NCBI GenBank assembly: GCA_964652075.1
Contig: CAZYZQ010000110.1
Coordinates: forward strand, 1 to 6,233
DNA from: CAZYZQ01 sp964652075
GTDB lineage: Bacteria; Bacillota; Clostridia; Oscillospirales; Oscillospiraceae
Direction of reading: 5' to 3'
Length of the DNA: 6,233 nucleotides
The translations under genes and the position numbers were made by a program. Each line of letters starts with the position of its first letter. Within the stretch, counting starts at the first letter, position 1. Of the stretch, positions 1-5,432 are shown piece after piece. The notes beneath the pieces are model-generated. The model ran no database searches. It was given only the letters and a program-made list of their open reading frames with translations, and was not told where the DNA came from.

Positions 1-323
1 GTGGAGACGATCGCCAGATGAAACTGCGGCCGCATAGCCTCGATCATGTCGAACAGCCGCACGTTCTCGCGGGCATACGTTAGAAACTCCGGGTACAGCG
101 CCAGCTTCCGCCGGTGAATGGCGTCCTGCTGCGCCGCCGTCGCGCCGGGCGCGATGGAGCCGATGAAGTCCGAAAAATGGTGGCCGAAGCAGTGCGCGGC
201 GAAGAAGTCCTCCGTCGGTGCGGCATACCCCTGTTCGGCCAGCGCTGCGCAGTAGGCGCGGTAGTGTACGCCGAACGTGTCGTACAGCGTGCCGTCCAGA
301 TCAAACAGCGCAAGTTTTTTCAT
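1..323 (-). CDS. HAD-superfamily hydrolase (phosphoglycolate phosphatase-like), C-terminus off the window
   Basis: The minus-strand frame opens with MKKLALFDLDGTLYDT and continues for 107 complete codons before leaving the window. FDLDGT is HAD motif I: D8 would be the nucleophile that forms the aspartyl-phosphate and D10 the acid/base. The stretch FHLAIVS at the very edge looks like the hydrophobic strand ending in the motif II Ser/Thr. The roughly 90 residues between them would be the helical cap of a subclass IA phosphatase (Gph/PGMB type). The family removes phosphate from small phosphorylated metabolites in the cytoplasm, but the substrate cannot be read from this fragment. The ATG at 323 is preceded by AGGAAG at a spacing of about 10 nt. 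The gene is divergent from the protease gene and has its own promoter. Motifs III and IV lie outside the window. Confidence 0.85.
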   Translation of the reverse strand, partial: MKKLALFDLDGTLYDTFGVHYRAYCAALAEQGYAAPTEDFFAAHCFGHHFSDFIGSIAPGATAAQQDAIHRRKLALYPEFLTYARENVRLFDMIEAMRPQFHLAIVS

Positions 324-353
324 ATCATCACAGCTTCCTGTTGTATTTTGTCC

Positions 354-382
354 AGTATACGACGGGAAATGGAAAAGAGCAA
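354..382 (-). promoter_or_regulatory. Sigma-A-type promoter for the HAD hydrolase gene
   Basis: Read on the minus strand, TTGCTC (377-382) and TATACT (354-359) are separated by exactly 17 nt. They lie about 30 nt upstream of the ATG at 323, giving a short leader with the AGGAAG ribosome binding site. The -10 differs from TATAAT at one position and the -35 matches at three to four. Confidence 0.6.
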
Positions 383-408
383 GTGAAAATTACAGAGAGG
401 TAGACAAA

Positions 409-474
409 ATGAACAAAATCCATACGAAAGTTTGTAATAAGAGTCAATTGTATTTTCCGGGAGACAATATATAA
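409..474 (+). CDS. Possible 21-residue small ORF upstream of the protease gene
   Basis: ATG at 409 is preceded by GAGAGG (395-400) at 8 nt spacing and opens a 21-codon frame beginning MNKIHTKVCNKSQ and ending at TAA 472-474. It carries one cysteine, no signal peptide and no recognisable family. Its stop overlaps the -10 box of the putative protease promoter, so it would have to be transcribed from further upstream, where no clear plus-strand promoter was seen. It may be a chance ORF; the ribosome-binding-site spacing is the only support. Confidence 0.2.
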   Translation: MNKIHTKVCNKSQLYFPGDNI

Positions 475-475
475 T
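448..475 (+). promoter_or_regulatory. Putative sigma-A promoter for the protease/partner operon
   Basis: TTGTAT (448-453) and a perfect TATAAT (470-475) are 16 nt apart in an AT-rich stretch. Transcription would start near 482 and leave a leader of about 78 nt before the ATG at 560. The -35 is weak (four of six), so an activator or alternative control is possible. Confidence 0.55.
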
Positions 476-482
476 GAAATTA

Positions 483-510
483 GGCTAAAAATCCAAAAAC
501 GAATTTAGCC
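483..510 (+). other. Hairpin at the predicted 5' end of the protease mRNA
   Basis: GGCTAAA (483-489) and TTTAGCC (504-510) form a 7-bp stem around a 14-nt A-rich loop. It starts within a nucleotide or two of the predicted transcription start, where stem-loops often protect mRNA from 5'-end-dependent decay. It has no T-tract, so it is not a terminator. Confidence 0.4.
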
Positions 511-559
511 AATGGTACGGTACGAGGCTTATTGGAACAAAGAAAGAAGGTTGAACAGT

Positions 560-1804
560 ATGAAAAAACTAGTCGCATGGTTATTGACCGCAATCCTCCT
601 TACAGGCTCCTGCTTTGCCGTTGGGGCTGACGCGGAGGCCGGCGCTCCCGATGCTGCACTGTCGGAAGAGGCAAGAATCGAGGCACTGATTGAGGCGCAG
701 GCGCCTGCCATTGCGCTCAACGAGCAGATCGTGGCAGAGGTCGAGGCGGACGCTGTCCTGTCGGAGACCTACGCCGGTTCGTATCTCAACGATGAGAACG
801 AATTGGTCGTGCTGATGACAGACACCAGTATCGCAACAACTGCCAAGCTATATCAGTCGGCGGACGCCCCGGCATTTGAGGTTGAGCAGGCAACGTATTC
901 CTTGCAATATTTGCAGGCACTGATGGATTCCACAACGCAAAAGATTTTGGATGCCGCAGGAGACGCACCAGTTCCGGACGACAGCTTCCTGCGGAATATC
1001 GTAGCGCTGCATATTGATATTTCAGAGAACAGCTTGGTCGTATCGCTGTTGGACAACTCAGAGGAGAATATTGAGGAGTTCAAGTCGATGATTTGTGACA
1101 ATACAGCAATACAGTTTGAAAAAGGAAGCCATATGAAGCGTTGTGCGTCAACAGCAACATTAACGGGGTATTTAGGGACAGTATGCTATGTGAAGGTATC
1201 AAATGGGAACAAAACAGATATATCTATTGGAAGTATTGGCTTCCGTGCTCGACGTATTACAAGTAGCGGTTATATAGATGGATTTGTTACGGCGGGGCAT
1301 GTTGTATGTAATAACGGATACAAAGCAAGTGTTGGCTCAGCTGTTTACGCTGATGAGCAGTGTGAAACTAAAATTGGAACCCTACAGGACTATGAGGTTG
1401 TTAACGGAGATTGCGCTTTTGTTCAAGTAACTGCTAATTTTCTACTGCAAAATAAGCCTGAAAACCATCCAGATGTGAAGCTAAGCTCAAATTATATTAT
1501 TGATAATCTACCAATTGGATCAATTATTCAATGTTATGGAGCATTGACTAAAAACTATAGCGCGCAACTTGAAACTCCTAAAGAATACATTTTTGATTTT
1601 AATGCGGATGGCGTATGGGATTACATTACAGTATGCACTGCAAAGACAACAGACAAAAAACCGGTAGGTGGTGACAGCGGTGGTATTTGCTGGTTCGATT
1701 CGGGTGTCGTTGGTACCTTGACGGGCATAAAGGATGATACGAATAATATATATATTGCGCCAGCGGTTTTAAGCTGTAATGAATTGGGCTGTTTTGTGTA
1801 TTAA
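560..1804 (+). CDS. Secreted chymotrypsin-fold (S1, streptogrisin/alpha-lytic-like) serine protease with N-terminal propeptide
   Basis: The 414-residue protein starts at the ATG at 560, with AGAAGG (545-550) 9 nt upstream. The longer in-frame ATG at 512 has no ribosome binding site and would bury the signal peptide. Residues 1-24 or so form a Sec signal (KK, then a Leu/Ala core). Residues 35-180 resemble the alpha-lytic-type propeptide: YAGSYLNDENELVV with MTDTS, then YSLQYLQ, then HIDISENSLVVS. The catalytic domain shows GFVTAGH (His247), NGDCAFVQV (Asp284) and GGDSGG (Ser373), the full S1 triad in order. It should be exported, cleave its propeptide and hydrolyse proteins outside the cell; specificity is unknown. 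The catalytic half has ten cysteines, and C209/C250 around the His suggest the classic His-loop disulfide. Base composition falls from about 60-68% GC at 601-720 to about 28-33% at 1441-1560. It heads a two-gene unit. Confidence 0.88.
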   Translation: MKKLVAWLLTAILLTGSCFAVGADAEAGAPDAALSEEARIEALIEAQAPAIALNEQIVAEVEADAVLSETYAGSYLNDENELVVLMTDTSIATTAKLYQSADAPAFEVEQATYSLQYLQALMDSTTQKILDAAGDAPVPDDSFLRNIVALHIDISENSLVVSLLDNSEENIEEFKSMICDNTAIQFEKGSHMKRCASTATLTGYLGTVCYVKVSNGNKTDISIGSIGFRARRITSSGYIDGFVTAGHVVCNNGYKASVGSAVYADEQCETKIGTLQDYEVVNGDCAFVQVTANFLLQNKPENHPDVKLSSNYIIDNLPIGSIIQCYGALTKNYSAQLETPKEYIFDFNADGVWDYITVCTAKTTDKKPVGGDSGGICWFDSGVVGTLTGIKDDTNNIYIAPAVLSCNELGCFVY

Positions 1805-1847
1805 TAAAAAGACGGCTATATGCGATGCGGAGAGGAGGGCGGATGCA

Positions 1848-2819
1848 ATGCGGAAGCGAATGAAACTGGGGAAGCTGGGCGTGGGTGTTCTGCTGGCGCT
1901 GGTTGCCGTGCTTCTGCTTTGGATTGCCGGGAACCGGCCATATGACTTCCAGCTCCGCGACGAAGTAGTGCCGCTCGATCCGTCCGACGCGATTGTGTTT
2001 TATGAACCGGAGCGGAGATCTCCTGCCGGTCTGGATGAAAATATTCCCGTACTGATGTTCCATGAACCGGACAGGCCGGTCACAAGCTGGCTTCCGGACG
2101 GCGCCGCAACGCAGATGGACGGCTGTTTCGGCGGCTTGATTGCGGCGCATGAGGAGAAAGTGATGTTTTTTCTCTCCACAGACACGTCGGAGGAGATGCT
2201 GCCGCTGTATCAGCAGACGAAATTTAAAAGCTATAGGAACTCCCTCGCGCTGCTGCAATGTGAGTTTTCACTGGAAGAGCTTTGGCAAGTCTATGAGGAG
2301 CTGATGCAGGTATCCTCAGAACACGTTCTGGCTGTGCTGCTGGATATTGAGCGAAACCGTGTCGCGGTTGTAGTCTCTGCGTGGAACGGCAAGCTGCAAA
2401 GGAAGCTGTCAAACGCTGTCACACATCCGGAGCGGTGCTATATTTGGGAGAATGCTGCATTTACATTGCCGAAGGTGACGTATTTGGAGCGCGATGCGTT
2501 TTTGGAGCAGGCAGGAAAGCTTCAGGGGGATGTCTTGGAGAAACTTCCTTTGGAGCAAAAGGCCGAGGTATACATCACCAACTGGTTTGCCGCAGCGCCG
2601 GTTGACAGCTGGCAGATCAAGCTTCTCTTTCCAAAGTCACTTGGAGCCAGCATAAAGGTATATGGGCCGCAGTACCTCATCGTCTACAGCGACAGCCCTT
2701 ACTACGGCAAAACCTATGACACATGGGGCGAGCGGGAGGAGCGGCTGTTGCAGTCGGTCTTCTGGGAGGAGGACGAGCTGTTCGTCTGCCTGTACGAGGG
2801 CGAGGATAAACTGGCGTAA
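1848..2819 (+). CDS. Membrane-anchored protein with a protease-propeptide-like extracytoplasmic domain (unknown family)
   Basis: The 323-residue protein starts at ATG 1848, with AGGAGG (1833-1838) 9 nt upstream. An open frame extends back to 1779, into the end of the protease gene, but has no ribosome binding site. Residues 1-10 are basic, 11-27 form one transmembrane helix, and the rest should lie outside the membrane. I recognise no named family. Residues 94-177 match the upstream protease's propeptide in order: FGGLIAAHEEKVMFF/STDTS/LYQ/FSLEEL/LLDIERNRVAVVVS, against YAGSYLNDENELVV/MTDTS/LYQ/YSLQYL/HIDISENSLVVS. No GDSGG or TAGH motif follows. The last 140 residues are mixed alpha/beta with many aromatics, unassigned. 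It lies 43 nt after the protease stop with no promoter or terminator between, so co-transcription is likely. Role is inferred only: tethered chaperone, inhibitor or sensor for the protease. A decayed duplicate is less likely, because the frame is intact with a good ribosome binding site. Confidence 0.75.
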   Translation: MRKRMKLGKLGVGVLLALVAVLLLWIAGNRPYDFQLRDEVVPLDPSDAIVFYEPERRSPAGLDENIPVLMFHEPDRPVTSWLPDGAATQMDGCFGGLIAAHEEKVMFFLSTDTSEEMLPLYQQTKFKSYRNSLALLQCEFSLEELWQVYEELMQVSSEHVLAVLLDIERNRVAVVVSAWNGKLQRKLSNAVTHPERCYIWENAAFTLPKVTYLERDAFLEQAGKLQGDVLEKLPLEQKAEVYITNWFAAAPVDSWQIKLLFPKSLGASIKVYGPQYLIVYSDSPYYGKTYDTWGEREERLLQSVFWEEDELFVCLYEGEDKLA

Positions 2820-2828
2820 GAGGAAAAA

Positions 2829-2852
2829 CAGGCGGCGCGGTTGCGCCGCCTG
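2829..2852. terminator. Perfect 10-bp GC-rich hairpin after the protease operon
   Basis: CAGGCGGCGC and GCGCCGCCTG pair perfectly around GGTT, 9 nt after the stop of the membrane protein gene. It probably ends the protease operon. On the plus strand the stem is flanked by A-runs and followed by AAAAAATT rather than a T-tract. The T-run (TTTTT) follows the stem only on the minus strand. Plus-strand termination may therefore be weak or Rho-assisted; a minus-strand terminator is equally consistent with the sequence. Confidence 0.6.
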
Positions 2853-2881
2853 AAAAAATTGCACGGAATGAAAAATAATAC

Positions 2882-2909
2882 TTGACATTTTGGATTTGCG
2901 TGGTATAAT
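2882..2909 (+). promoter_or_regulatory. Consensus promoter of the tRNA gene
   Basis: TTGACA (2882-2887) and TATAAT (2904-2909) are both perfect, with a 16-nt spacer and an extended -10 TG at 2901-2902. The predicted start near 2916 leaves a 7-nt 5' leader before the tRNA. This is as strong as a vegetative promoter gets. Confidence 0.92.
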
Positions 2910-2922
2910 AGCTCTCGTTGAT

Positions 2923-2996
2923 AGGGGATTTGTGTAACGGTAGCACACCGGACTCTGACTCCGTTTGCGGGGGTTCGAATCCCTCATCCCCTGCCA
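2923..2996 (+). tRNA. tRNA-Gln (anticodon CUG), CCA encoded
   Basis: The cloverleaf can be folded by hand. Acceptor AGGGGAT (2923-2929) pairs with ATCCCCT (2986-2992), with discriminator G2993 and encoded CCA 2994-2996. The D stem is GTGT/GCAC around a loop with the GG pair. The anticodon loop CTCTGAC (2953-2959) has anticodon CTG at 2955-2957. The T stem is GGGGG/CCCTC with loop TTCGAAT. CUG reads CAG, glutamine. The base pair closing the anticodon stem (C2948 with T2964) is a mismatch. The gene stands alone between its own promoter and terminator. Confidence 0.95.
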
Positions 2997-3034
2997 GATA
3001 GAAAAAGACGTGCTTCGGCACGTCTTTTTCTATC
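2997..3034 (+). terminator. Rho-independent terminator of the tRNA transcript
   Basis: A 17-bp perfect stem (2997-3013 with 3018-3034) is capped by a stable cUUCGg tetraloop. The core is GACGTGC-TTCG-GCACGTC, with A5 before and T5 after, so it can work in both directions. It begins directly after the encoded CCA and could also stop minus-strand readthrough from rsmA. Confidence 0.88.
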
Positions 3035-3035
3035 A

Positions 3036-3137
3036 GTGATATTCGCCCTGCGGCGCGTGAAATTTGCTTCGCAAGTGAAGTCGCGTTGTGGGAAAGTTGC
3101 CCTTCGGGCAGTTTTGGAGGCGAATATCATTTCACGC
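3036..3137. repeat. Modular hairpin-rich intergenic repeat element (MITE/foldback-like)
   Basis: About 100 bp in the convergent gap between the tRNA and rsmA. An 11-bp perfect inverted repeat bounds it: TGATATTCGCC (3037-3047) with GGCGAATATCA (3119-3129). A second, overlapping pair is GCGTGAAAT (3055-3063) with ATTTCACGC (3129-3137). GTGA recurs at 3036, 3057 and 3075, i.e. every 18-21 nt. Between these lie small TTC-loop hairpins such as TTGC-TTC-GCAA and TGCCC-TTC-GGGCA. No ORF is convincing. This modular style is typical of short palindromic repeats dispersed through clostridial genomes; copy number cannot be seen from one window. Confidence 0.55.
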
Positions 3138-3181
3138 CCGCTGCCGCACCGCAGCGAGTATATTCTGAATTGATTTGAATC

Positions 3182-3220
3182 GAGTAGGAGGCCGCCTAAA
3201 TAATGGGCAGCCTCCTACTC
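3182..3220 (-). terminator. Hairpin downstream of rsmA, candidate terminator
   Basis: GAGTAGGAGGC (3182-3192) pairs perfectly with GCCTCCTACTC (3210-3220). After a C/A mismatch the stem continues GCC/GGC, with the 9-nt loop TAAATAATG. It lies about 35 nt past the rsmA stop on the minus strand. The T-tract on the minus side is poor, so termination could be imperfect, but the strength of the stem and its position favour a transcript end. A smaller hairpin, CGCTGC/GCAGCG, lies at 3139-3156. Confidence 0.5.
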
Positions 3221-3254
3221 AATTATTCACACTTCCAACATGTGCTGTGCGGCA

Positions 3255-4124
3255 TTATTCTCTGTTTGCAAGCCGCGCGGCGATCACATTGCTCAGCTCG
3301 GCGAAGCCTTCCAGATCAAGCGTCTCGCCGCGGACGGCGGGGGGCAGGCCGCAGGCGGCGAGGATCTGCGCGAGTGCGGGCTTGCCGAGGGTGGGGAAGC
3401 CCGTGGACAGGCCGTTTTGCAGCGTTTTGCGGCGCTGGCCGAAGCTGGCGCGGACGGTGCGGAAGAATACAGCCTCATCGTCGATCCGGCAGGGGGGCGT
3501 GGAGCGCGTGCGCAGCTGCACAACAGCGGAGGTGACCTTCGGACGCGGGGTAAAGCAGTCCGCCGGAACCTCAAAGAGGATCTCCGGCTCGGCATAGTAC
3601 TGGCACAGGACGGAGAACGCGCTGTAGCTGCTGCGGCCGGGCGCGGCGCAGATGCGGTCGGCGACCTCCTTCTGCACCATGACCGTGATCGACTCAAAAC
3701 AGCGGCTCTCGAGCAGCGCGATCAGGATCGGCGAGGTGATATAGTAGGGCAGATTGGCGCAGGCCATGGGCCGCAGGCCGGAAAAACGCTCGGCGACCAG
3801 CGCAGCGACGTCGAGCTTCAGCACGTCGGCAAAGACCAGCTCCAGATTCTCCTGCCCGGCCATCGTCTCGGCCAGCACAGGCCGCAGCGACTCGTCGACC
3901 TCAACGGAGACAACCTTGCCCGCGTGCAGGCACAGCTGCTGCGTCAGGCACCCGACGCCGGGACCGACCTCGAGCACGCCGCAGGCGCGATCCACGCCGG
4001 AAGCTTCCGCAATTTCGCGCGGCACCCAGCTCTGCGTCAGGAAATTTTGCCCCTTCGATTTGGAAAAATGAAAGCCATGCCGCGCCAGAAGCGCCCGCAT
4101 CTCGTCAATGTTGCAAAGATCCAT
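3255..4124 (-). CDS. rsmA: 16S rRNA (adenine1518-N6/adenine1519-N6)-dimethyltransferase RsmA/KsgA
   Basis: The 289-residue protein is the usual family length. It shows the N-terminal GQNFL (25-29), the S-adenosylmethionine loop LEVGPGVG (51-58), the acidic ribose-binding E75, D100 in VFAD, the catalytic NLPYYITSP (124-132), and the FTPRPKVTSAVV block (191-202) before the helical C-terminal domain. The enzyme transfers four methyl groups to two adjacent adenines near the 3' end of 16S rRNA, a late 30S maturation step; loss in this family gives kasugamycin resistance. The ATG at 4124 follows GGAGAAAGGCGG. It has its own promoter inside the terminator of the upstream G5/3D gene. In many Firmicutes a 3D-domain gene, rnmV and rsmA lie in a row; rnmV is absent here. 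Confidence 0.97.
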   Translation of the reverse strand: MDLCNIDEMRALLARHGFHFSKSKGQNFLTQSWVPREIAEASGVDRACGVLEVGPGVGCLTQQLCLHAGKVVSVEVDESLRPVLAETMAGQENLELVFADVLKLDVAALVAERFSGLRPMACANLPYYITSPILIALLESRCFESITVMVQKEVADRICAAPGRSSYSAFSVLCQYYAEPEILFEVPADCFTPRPKVTSAVVQLRTRSTPPCRIDDEAVFFRTVRASFGQRRKTLQNGLSTGFPTLGKPALAQILAACGLPPAVRGETLDLEGFAELSNVIAARLANRE

Positions 4125-4127
4125 AGA

Positions 4128-4172
4128 AAAACCGCCTTTCTCCGCTGATTATAGCAGAAGAAAGGCGGTTTT
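4128..4172 (-). terminator. Terminator of the G5/3D gene, overlapping the rsmA promoter and ribosome binding site
   Basis: A 14-bp perfect inverted repeat (4128-4141 with 4159-4172) starts 4 nt after the G5/3D stop. On the minus strand it reads AAAACCGCCTTTCT, then the loop, then AGAAAGGCGGTTTT, ending in TTTTTC, a normal Rho-independent terminator. A short inner CTG/CAG stem may extend it. The loop holds the rsmA -10 box and the 3' arm holds the rsmA ribosome binding site. Confidence 0.75.
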
Positions 4173-4176
4173 GCAA
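4148..4176 (-). promoter_or_regulatory. rsmA promoter
   Basis: Read on the minus strand, TTGCAA (4171-4176) and a perfect TATAAT (4148-4153) are separated by 17 nt. The predicted start near 4141 leaves a leader of about 17 nt before the ATG at 4124, just enough for AAAGGCGG. The -35 begins immediately after the stop codon of the G5/3D gene. Confidence 0.8.
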
Positions 4177-5337
4177 TTACCCGAGGATGTAGATGTTGAC
4201 GTTGCGGCGGCCGAACTGCCAACACTCGGAAACGGTGTTGAAGTACAGATCGACAATGTTGCCCTTAATCAGGCCGCCTGTGTCAAGCGCGGTGCAGTAG
4301 CCGTAGACGTACTGGCCGTCGACTGAGGTGATGTACATTTTGGTACCCAGCGGGATCACATTCGGGTCGACAGCGACTGTGCCGACACACGCAACCGTGC
4401 CGGTTGCAGTGATACCAACCTGATCGCCGCAGGTATAGGCCGTGGCCTGGAAAGTCATTTTCTTGACATAGGGCACACCGCTTTCGGTCGTGCCGCCGGT
4501 ACTGGCCGGAGCGCTTTCCTGCACGGCGGCAGGCGCCGCGGGCTGCGGCTGGGCAGCGGGGGCGGGCGTACTGGCGGCAGGCTTGGCCTCCATCACGGTG
4601 GGAACCGGCGCTTCATACGCGTCAAGCATGGCGTCCTGCTCGGTCATCTCGCGGTTCGGGCCGCGTAGAACAATGCGGGCCGTGGCTTCCGAGAAGACCT
4701 CGTTGCAGGTGACCTGTCTGGAGACCTCGGCGCCGTCCTCATAGGTGACGACAGTGGTGGTATGTACGCTGCCGTCCTGCCCTTCGGCCAGCACCAGCTC
4801 CTCGCCGGGGGCGAGACTGGCGTCCTCATAGACGACGGTTTCGTACGGTGTGACGGTCGTCTCGTCCAGTGTCTGCACTTCCACGCGGGTGACCGCGATG
4901 CGCATGCCGTCATAGACGCGCGCGTCGAGCGGGCAGGAGACGCGGTCGTGCTCGCCGAGGGTGAGATCCAGCGATGCGAGTACGTCGGCAACAGATGCCT
5001 GCTCCACACCGGTTACGGTCAGAAGCCCGTCACAGTAGACGCTGACCATTTGCAGATGATCGATGGAGATATCGGATGCTTCGTCGGGCGTATCCTGCTC
5101 CGTGGAATCGGTCTCGGTCGGAACCAAACCAGATTCCTCCGGAACGTCGAGATCGACAGGGTCGGAGGAAAGAGCGATCATCTGGCTGCCATCGGTCATT
5201 ACATACGTGGTAGCAGCGTTGGCATGGCCGGAAAAGGTGCCAAACGTGACGCCCAACAGAGCGATCGATGCGATCGTGCGCTGCAGGCGGCTTGCCATGC
5301 CGGTATCATTCTCGGGGGTATGGAATTGTCTGTGCAA
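4177..5337 (-). CDS. Secreted cell-wall protein with DUF348-like, G5 and C-terminal 3D (lytic transglycosylase-fold) domains, YabE-like
   Basis: The 386-residue protein starts at TTG 5337, chosen because a perfect AGGAGG (5345-5350) lies 7 nt upstream. The next in-frame ATG (5298) has only a weak site. Residues 1-41 carry a long basic n-region, a hydrophobic core (IASIALLGVTFG) and an AxA-type end (HANA). Then come an acidic linker, one ubiquitin-like DUF348-type unit (about 97-149), a G5 domain (about 150-226), a Pro/Ala-rich linker (about 244-284) and a 3D domain (about 296-385). The three aspartates that name 3D are present: AVDP (D324), ALDTGG (D352) and VDLYF (D363). This fold resembles MltA and belongs to peptidoglycan-cleaving YabE/resuscitation-type proteins, so it probably acts on wall glycan outside the cell. 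Most YabE proteins carry more than one DUF348 unit. It has its own promoter and a 90-nt leader. Confidence 0.88.
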   Translation of the reverse strand: MHRQFHTPENDTGMASRLQRTIASIALLGVTFGTFSGHANAATTYVMTDGSQMIALSSDPVDLDVPEESGLVPTETDSTEQDTPDEASDISIDHLQMVSVYCDGLLTVTGVEQASVADVLASLDLTLGEHDRVSCPLDARVYDGMRIAVTRVEVQTLDETTVTPYETVVYEDASLAPGEELVLAEGQDGSVHTTTVVTYEDGAEVSRQVTCNEVFSEATARIVLRGPNREMTEQDAMLDAYEAPVPTVMEAKPAASTPAPAAQPQPAAPAAVQESAPASTGGTTESGVPYVKKMTFQATAYTCGDQVGITATGTVACVGTVAVDPNVIPLGTKMYITSVDGQYVYGYCTALDTGGLIKGNIVDLYFNTVSECWQFGRRNVNIYILG

Positions 5338-5432
5338 ACAGATGCCTCCTTTCACTGAGGTGGTTTTGATGCAGCCGGGCTGCAAAAAGTTACAGCCGGT
5401 TACATACTGTAATCGTATGTCCGATTGGCATC

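Noticed and set aside
512..559. N-terminal 16-residue extension of the protease frame from ATG 512
   Set aside because: It has no ribosome binding site and overlaps the leader hairpin, and it would place a charged stretch ahead of a clear signal peptide. The ATG at 560 has AGAAGG at 9 nt.
560..640. Lipoprotein lipobox (LTGSC) in the protease signal
   Set aside because: The residues before Cys (T-G-S) do not fit the usual L-[A/S/T]-[G/A]-C pattern, so a signal peptidase I site after the Cys is more likely.
3036..3220. CRISPR array
   Set aside because: The repeated units are short, differ from one another, are inverted and lack equal spacers.
2923..3220. tRNA-linked integration site of a mobile element
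   Set aside because: No integrase gene and no duplicated tRNA 3' end were seen in the window. The tRNA has an intact promoter and terminator.
3240..4148. Long plus-strand open frame of about 300 codons opposite rsmA
   Set aside because: It is the antisense shadow of a fully recognisable rsmA. GC-rich genes often leave long antisense frames, and this one shows no ribosome binding site or family motifs.
4762..5358. Plus-strand open frame opposite the G5/3D gene
   Set aside because: It is antisense to a gene with clear G5 and 3D domains, with no family signature of its own.
5338..5426. c-di-AMP (ydaO-type) riboswitch before the 3D gene
   Set aside because: The leader is only about 90 nt and lacks the two-part conserved core that I would expect.
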